Translations under genes and position numbers: made by a program
Notes under the pieces: model-generated
The model's database searches: none
The model's input: only the letters and a program-made list of their open reading frames with translations
What the model was told of the DNA's origin: nothing
Assembly: GCA_028565715.1 (NCBI GenBank)
Contig: JAOXYC010197796.1
Span: 1-11,820 of the forward strand
Length of the DNA stretch: 11,820 nt
Source: Phoronis pallida
Taxonomy: Eukaryota; Phoronida; Phoronidae
Direction of reading: 5' to 3'
Part shown: piece by piece, positions 9,301 through 11,820 of the stretch
Position numbering within the stretch: the stretch's first letter is position 1
How the letters are laid out: every line of letters starts with the position of its first letter

Positions 9301-11306
9301 ATCTACCATTTACCTTACTAAGTAATGGACTTTAACAAAGCCTTGAGATTCTTATACACCTATGGCCATCATTTTGTACAATGTGTGTCACTTGCTATAC
9401 TTGTAGGTGCACCACGCCTTATCAACCTCCGTCAACGAGACAAGAATCACCAACCTGGTATCAAGATCCGTAACTACATCTCTAGACTGTCGATGGATAG
9501 TAGTACAATATTTGGTAGTACGATAGAGAACTTCATCCAGTGTACTCTGGAAAGTTGTGAGATGAGTCCTCATGTGGTCATGAGGAATGTTCGTCAGTTT
9601 ATGAGCGGAATCAAGAACTACCTGGTCAGAATGGGAGAGAAAGATCTACTTGACGTCATTGAGCGCGAGAGACAAGAGGTAACCTGACTTCATGTCACAC
9701 AACACTGTAGCACACGAGTGTCTTTTGAAAACAATGGAAACAAACCTTTGTTTACAAAAACTTTTTGCCAAACAAAACAGGTGGTTGTTAGGAAGGTCAC
9801 TTCCTCTAAAACCATGATCAAATCTTGTTTTTGACTAGAATAGCTCAATATTAATCAATGCAAGGTTTGCTATGGAAACCTTGTTTACTTACAAACCAGA
9901 AAAATTAATATTAAGTTGCAACTTCTGTAAAGAAATAGTTTCGAAGTATGGAGGAGTTGAGCATGTATACTCAGCCTTTGTGTTGTCTTGCCTGTTGTAG
10001 TTGGATGAAGATGAATTCCTCAACATAGACGCAATCATTGAAGGTGCTCTACACAAATGTGTTGTACGTCCTCTCAAGAGTCATATCTACTATCTGTTTG
10101 TACGAGAATACACAAGAAACGGACGGCTCAAACTGTTGTCACAAAACATTCACGAGGGACAGAATAAAACTGCTGAGGACCTTGGAATCAGAGTGAGTTT
10201 CAGACGTCCGCTCTCACAACATCCCATACACCAAGTGCTGCTGGGTGTCTGTGAGACAACTTTTCGAAACACAATTATTTGTTATTAGTTTTATAGTTGA
10301 AAGCTCTTTAAAGTGCAACTCCTGCGTTTTACCTTACTTTTAACACCATTGCCGTTTTATGGCTATTGACTATTTACAGATCGTGTCCAGAAGCCCTCAA
10401 ATCACCTACCATAGGCCTAACTGGATTCATCGGCGAAAATAGGCTTTGTTATCAGTTTATTCATCTCTCGTCGATCTGCTTCTAATCTGACCTATATACG
10501 TGAGCACACAGTGCCTCCCATCGACGCCGTTTTTTACGGAGCACAGCGCCACTCCCGGTTAATCGCGTAGTCTCCGAAAACTAATCAATCAGACCATGAC
10601 TAATAAGTAAAAAAAAATGAATAAAAAACAAAACAACTTTTTATGTGGGTAAAGTTGTTTATTTGTAATTATAAAATTAAAATGTAAGTTCCCAGGTGCT
10701 TTTTAGAGGTATTTAAAAGACAAATGTTGCACTTTAATACAGTTAAGGATTCAAACTAACATGCACTCTGTATCCTGATGAAACACCAACAAATTTATTA
10801 AAGCTTTTCACCATCATAGTGATTTTACCTGTACCCAAGGGTAGTTCCTCACCGTTAGAATGATGGGGCTTCATCTATGAATATTCATGTGATCACTGTC
10901 CAGAGACTTATATCAGTGAGAGTTGGGGTCAATTCGCTACCAGGGTCATCTGAATACTTCCATCAGAGATTATGCCTCTGAAACAGCATGATTTCTAAGA
11001 CTGTAGTTTTTCCATTGTTTTATTGCATTTATTTACTTCAGATTAACACCCTAAAATGTTAATCTGTAGAAGTGGAAACAATGCATTTGTGAAGTAATCA
11101 AGTCAAACAACACCAAAATATAAATTTAAAGAAATGTCAAGTAAGTGCCATTAATGTGTATTGATTTTTTTCAGCTGGGATTAACGCCACCACAGGGAAC
11201 TTCAATGGAAGTCATCAAGCACTTTCTGGTGAAAATGCAAGAGGCGTACTCTCCTCTGAAGAAGTTAGAAAACCTGCTTGGTGCAACATCCTCCATCTAT
11301 AACAGT
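129..11306 (+). CDS. RIN: RIN-family (Ras and Rab interactor / Sprint-like) Rab5 guanine-nucleotide exchange factor, internal part of a multi-exon gene
   Basis: Six exons (129-316, 2837-2928, 6690-9062, 9407-9678, 10001-10192, 11175-11306) join in one frame into 1083 codons with no stop. All introns are GT-AG, and the codon phases match at every junction (2, 1, 1, 0, 0). Domain order is SH2 (residues 1 to about 67), a long low-complexity linker (about 68-884), the RIN-homology region (about 885-975) and the start of a VPS9 domain (about 976-1083). This order is specific to the RIN/Sprint family, whose members activate Rab5-type GTPases on early endosomes downstream of Ras and receptor tyrosine kinases. 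The gene is open at both ends: the first part of SH2, the catalytic end of VPS9 and any Ras-association domain are outside the window. The linker seems longer than in the vertebrate proteins I know. Family assignment is firm; orthology to a particular vertebrate RIN is not. Confidence 0.93.
519..585. repeat. Perfect 18-bp inverted repeat (foldback)
   Basis: Arms at 519-536 and 568-585 are exact reverse complements (GGTGGTTTTTAGAAAAAT and its complement), separated by 31 nt. After a 2x2 mismatch, the stem continues inward with TCAC (539-542) and GTGA (562-565). It could be a short non-autonomous transposon remnant or a structured intronic RNA segment. Confidence 0.8.
2459..2575. repeat. Imperfect inverted repeat (foldback) with 24-bp core arms
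   Basis: Arms at 2472-2495 and 2536-2559 pair at 21 of 24 positions, including a perfect 14-bp block AACTTGAATCGGAT (2482-2495) with 2536-2549. Weaker similarity extends outward to about 2459 and 2575. A MITE-like origin is inferred from the structure only. Confidence 0.7.
2837..2928 (+). CDS. RIN: Exon B: end of SH2 and start of linker
   Basis: The 92-nt exon has its acceptor in a TTTTTCAG context (AG at 2835-2836) and its donor GTAATG at 2929. Its first base completes the Leu codon split from exon A. It then encodes DELPCCLLLPP, the segment that directly follows the SH2 helix in RIN proteins, and ends in LALLGQ plus the first base (G) of a split Asp codon. It is too short for most ORF cut-offs. 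The call rests on exact phase agreement with both neighbours, good splice sites and the family-typical LPCxLxLP sequence after the SH2 domain. Confidence 0.88.
3652..4011. mobile_element. Putative MITE-like element with long terminal inverted repeats (about 360 bp)
   Basis: The outer arms 3652-3668 and 3995-4011 are perfect 17-bp reverse complements. Next to them, 3666-3689 pairs with 3949-3972 at 22 of 24 positions, and further in 3707-3718 pairs with 3933-3944 at 11 of 12. The right arm has 22 extra bases (3973-3994) between the first two blocks. The interior is richer in G, C and CpG than the flanking intron. It encodes no transposase. No clear target-site duplication was found, so the superfamily is unknown. 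Confidence 0.65.
5485..5688 (-). other. Candidate antisense exon of a nested gene (unidentified)
   Basis: On the minus strand, an acceptor-like TATTTTTGCAG is followed by 68 codons without a stop and then CAG|GTACTA as a possible donor. The peptide (for example SMCDIAVSVSRHFFRL, then SSLAARIVQSGKVHRLATGL) has a helical look and is not the Lys/Asn/Phe-rich product expected of random AT-rich DNA. The stretch also keeps CpG dinucleotides that are rare nearby. A further minus-strand segment, 5859 to 5802, with acceptor CATGCAG, could splice to it in frame (19 codons), but its donor GTCAAG is weak. I do not recognise the protein. An open frame of this length is roughly what chance could give in a window of this size, so this is a hypothesis only. 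Confidence 0.22.
6522..6614. repeat. Near-perfect 32-bp hairpin just upstream of exon C
   Basis: Arms 6522-6553 and 6583-6614 pair at 30 of 32 positions around a 29-nt loop. The 3' arm ends 75 nt before the first base of exon C. It may be a small palindromic transposon remnant, and it is long enough to form a double-stranded RNA stem in the pre-mRNA. Confidence 0.8.
6690..9062 (+). CDS. RIN: Exon C: giant 2.37-kb exon encoding the low-complexity linker
   Basis: The exon has its acceptor in TATTTTCTAG (AG at 6688-6689) and a consensus GTAAGT donor at 9063. The first two bases complete an Asp codon, and the last base (A) begins a Ser codon finished in exon D. The reading frame runs 30 bases back into the intron by chance, so the Met codons at 6659 and 6665 are not exonic. 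About 790 residues are rich in Ser, Thr, Asn, Gln and Pro, with no recognisable fold: probably a disordered region linking SH2 to RH. Visible short motifs are YMEP (7478-7489), EPPPPSP (7874-7894), RSKSLKEKS, two YDNV (8150-8161 and 8468-8479) and YQNL (8900-8911). An 11-residue tandem repeat lies at 8495-8560. RIN proteins have a Pro-rich variable region here, but this one is notably long. Confidence 0.9.
8495..8560 (+). repeat. 11-residue tandem repeat within exon C
   Basis: Two adjacent 33-bp units (8495-8527 and 8528-8560) encode RNSVAFSAAHN and RESVAFSAVSA, sharing the RxSVAFSA core. The nucleotide sequences have diverged at third positions, so the duplication is old and its protein sequence may have been kept by selection. 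Confidence 0.75.
9063..9406 (+). other. Intron between exons C and D (344 nt)
   Basis: A phase-1 GT-AG intron with a consensus GTAAGT donor. If retained, the frame would run 21 codons past exon C to a TGA at 9122-9124 and remove RH and VPS9. No other structure was noticed. Confidence 0.87.
9407..9678 (+). CDS. RIN: Exon D: RIN-homology (RH) domain
   Basis: The 272-nt exon lies between an acceptor in ACTTGTAG (AG at 9405-9406) and a GTAACC donor at 9679. It completes a Ser codon and adds 90 codons in phase 0. The Met codon at 9325 lies in the intron and is not used. The encoded segment includes NYISRLSMD, FGSTIENFIQCTLES, VVMRNVRQFMSGIKNYLV and a C-terminal charged helix ending ERERQE. It closely resembles the helical RH region that precedes VPS9 in RIN1-3 and Sprint; in family members this helical region stabilises VPS9 and contributes to Rab5 binding. 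It is the most conserved part of the window along with exon E and gives the strongest family evidence. Confidence 0.93.
9679..10000 (+). other. Intron between exons D and E (322 nt)
   Basis: A phase-0 GT-AG intron with a GTAACC donor. Retention would give an immediate stop at 9685-9687. It contains a small perfect hairpin at 9861-9883 (8-bp arms, 7-nt loop) and nothing else recognised. Confidence 0.87.
9861..9883. repeat. Small perfect hairpin in the intron between exons D and E
   Basis: CAAGGTTT (9861-9868) and AAACCTTG (9876-9883) are exact reverse complements around a 7-nt loop. This length may occur by chance. Confidence 0.5.
10001..10192 (+). CDS. RIN: Exon E: RH/VPS9 boundary and N-terminal VPS9 helices
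   Basis: The exon is exactly 64 codons, phase 0 at both ends. The acceptor is in GCCTGTTGTAG (AG at 9999-10000) and the donor is a consensus GTGAGT at 10193. The first codon is TTG (Leu), inside the protein, so it is not a start. The sequence has DEFLNIDAIIEGALHKCVV followed by RPLKSHIYYLF, the characteristic helices where RH passes into the VPS9 exchange domain of RIN proteins, and it ends NKTAEDLGIR. VPS9 domains catalyse GDP release from Rab5-subfamily GTPases. Reading past the donor would give a stop at 10286-10288, so splicing here is required for a full-length product. Confidence 0.92.
10308..10737. mobile_element. Putative TTAA-flanked short-TIR element (430 bp)
   Basis: The 12-bp sequence TTAAAGTGCAAC at 10308-10319 is repeated as its exact reverse complement at 10726-10737. 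The outermost four bases at each end are TTAA, which would fit a TTAA target-site duplication around 8-bp terminal repeats, as in piggyBac-type elements. The interior (about 10380-10570) is clearly richer in G, C and CpG than the surrounding intron and has no coding frame. The short arms make chance pairing possible. Confidence 0.45.
11039..11066. repeat. Small inverted repeat near the 3' end of the intron before exon F
   Basis: CAGATTAAC (11039-11047) and GTTAATCTG (11058-11066) pair perfectly around 10 nt. Weaker complementarity extends outward (ACTT with AGAAGT). It lies about 110 nt before the acceptor. Confidence 0.5.
11175..11306 (+). CDS. RIN: Exon F: VPS9 domain, middle part (gene continues beyond window)
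   Basis: The exon is 44 codons in phase 0. The acceptor follows a run of T (TTTTTTTCAG, AG at 11173-11174), and the donor GTGAGT is at 11307. It encodes LGLTPPQGTSMEVIKHFLV, then YSPLKKLENLLGATSSIYNS. The pattern of SPxKKLExLL followed by a short helix is the middle of the VPS9 domain, as in RIN proteins. The conserved Asp and Tyr that act in nucleotide exchange (Asp313 and Tyr354 in Rabex-5) lie further C-terminal and are not in the window, so catalytic competence cannot be judged. A donor two bases upstream (GTGTGA at 11305) is weaker and would change the phase. Confidence 0.87.
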
Positions 11307-11474
11307 GTGAGTTGTCTCCTCTACTAGTTAGGAAGAATTTGGTGGCAAAGTATTTCCATGTCCGGTAACGCATTCAGCATGAAAACTAATACACCTTTGT
11401 GCAAGGCATAAGAACTAAACAATTTCATTGTGCGATAATACTGGATATTAAATATTTTTCATGACAAAAAACCT

Positions 11475-11719
11475 TGTTTAAAAGCAAAGAAAATTAGTAT
11501 AGCTGTACCGTAAAGATAATAGGGTTGATAAAAGACACAATCCGGTATAAAATCACATTCATTTTCAGAGTGAAATCCAATAAAATTTCGCCACAATGCT
11601 TGATCACTGGGCATTGATCAAGCCTTATGGCGAAACTGTATGGGATCTAACTCTGAAAAGTTATGTGATTTTATACCAGATTGCGTCAAGTTGTTTTTAT
11701 CAACCCTGTTTAAAAGCAA
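11475..11719. repeat. Pair of 13-bp direct repeats around the foldback element
   Basis: TGTTTAAAAGCAA occurs at 11475-11487 and 11707-11719. The right copy shares its first base with the end of the foldback, but the left copy is 33 nt away from it, so a simple target-site duplication does not fit well. Confidence 0.6.
11521..11707. mobile_element. Long foldback element (187 bp), palindromic along almost its whole length
   Basis: Successive blocks pair: 11521-11533 with 11695-11707 (13/13), 11534-11558 with 11663-11687 (23/25), 11562-11571 with 11650-11659 (10/10), 11586-11593 with 11628-11635 (8/8), and 11598-11606 with 11615-11623 (9/9), leaving an 8-nt loop. Small bulges separate the blocks. 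The structure fits a foldback or MITE insertion, and in RNA it would form a long hairpin. Confidence 0.8.
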
Positions 11720-11820
11720 TATAATTAAATAACTATTTTTTGCTTAACGTAAGTGTGAACGTTGCGATTTAGGCTATTTTTGGCACTTTTCGAACATAGA
11801 TTTCTCCGCCATGAGTGGTC

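Larger units (their letters stand above)
10193..11174 (+). other. Intron between exons E and F (982 nt)
   Basis: A phase-0 GT-AG intron with a GTGAGT donor. It carries a 430-bp segment bounded by 12-bp inverted repeats ending in TTAA (10308-10737) and a small inverted repeat near the 3' end (11039-11066). No coding sequence was recognised. Confidence 0.86.
11307..11820 (+). other. 5' part of the intron after exon F
   Basis: It begins with a GTGAGT donor, and no acceptor leading into recognisable VPS9 sequence is seen before the window ends. It contains a long foldback element (11521-11707) and a pair of 13-bp direct repeats around it. Confidence 0.75.

Noticed and set aside
9325-9406. Coding extension upstream of the RH exon (Met at 9325)
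   Set aside because: It is intronic: the acceptor at 9405-9406 joins exon C in the correct phase, and the sequence before it does not resemble RIN proteins.
11305-11312. Alternative donor GTGTGA at 11305 for exon F
   Set aside because: GTGAGT at 11307 is closer to consensus and keeps phase 0, as for exon E.

Overview
The window is animal nuclear DNA carried on the + strand. It is AT-rich, and every reading frame of interest is broken by GT-AG introns with pyrimidine-rich 3' ends. It holds an internal part of one multi-exon gene. Six exons (129-316, 2837-2928, 6690-9062, 9407-9678, 10001-10192, 11175-11306) join without a frame break into 1083 codons. The encoded protein is a RIN-family (Ras and Rab interactor; Sprint in Drosophila) Rab5 guanine-nucleotide exchange factor. 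The lineage cannot be fixed from the sequence. The divergent central region, the AT-rich introns and the many different inverted-repeat elements suggest an invertebrate animal, perhaps a marine one; this is inference.

Layout: 1-128 is the 3' end of an upstream intron. Exon A carries most of an SH2 domain, including its phosphotyrosine-binding arginine, and exon B carries the SH2 tail. The very large exon C (2373 nt) encodes about 790 residues of low-complexity, probably disordered linker with Ser/Pro-rich stretches and several tyrosine motifs. Exon D encodes the RIN-homology (RH) region. Exons E and F encode the first part of the VPS9 exchange domain. The start codon, the N-terminal part of the SH2 domain, the catalytic C-terminal part of VPS9, any Ras-association domain and the stop codon all lie outside the window. 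No promoter, RNA gene or polyadenylation site was found.

The introns (2520, 3761, 344, 322, 982 and more than 514 nt) hold most of the unexplained structure. At least six inverted-repeat or foldback elements with unrelated arms are present (519-585, 2459-2575, 3652-4011, 6522-6614, 10308-10737, 11521-11707), and they look like miniature transposon (MITE-type) insertions. The 3.7-kb intron also has an open, CpG-containing stretch on the opposite strand (5485-5688, perhaps joined to 5802-5859) that could be an exon of a nested antisense gene. That call is tentative. A 26-bp sequence is repeated at 2377-2402 and 5689-5714, and the second copy coincides with the putative 3' splice site of the antisense exon.

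In function, the encoded protein would bind phosphotyrosine partners through its SH2 domain and activate Rab5-type GTPases on early endosomes through its VPS9 domain. The long linker carries three Tyr-x-Asn motifs that could recruit adaptor SH2 proteins.
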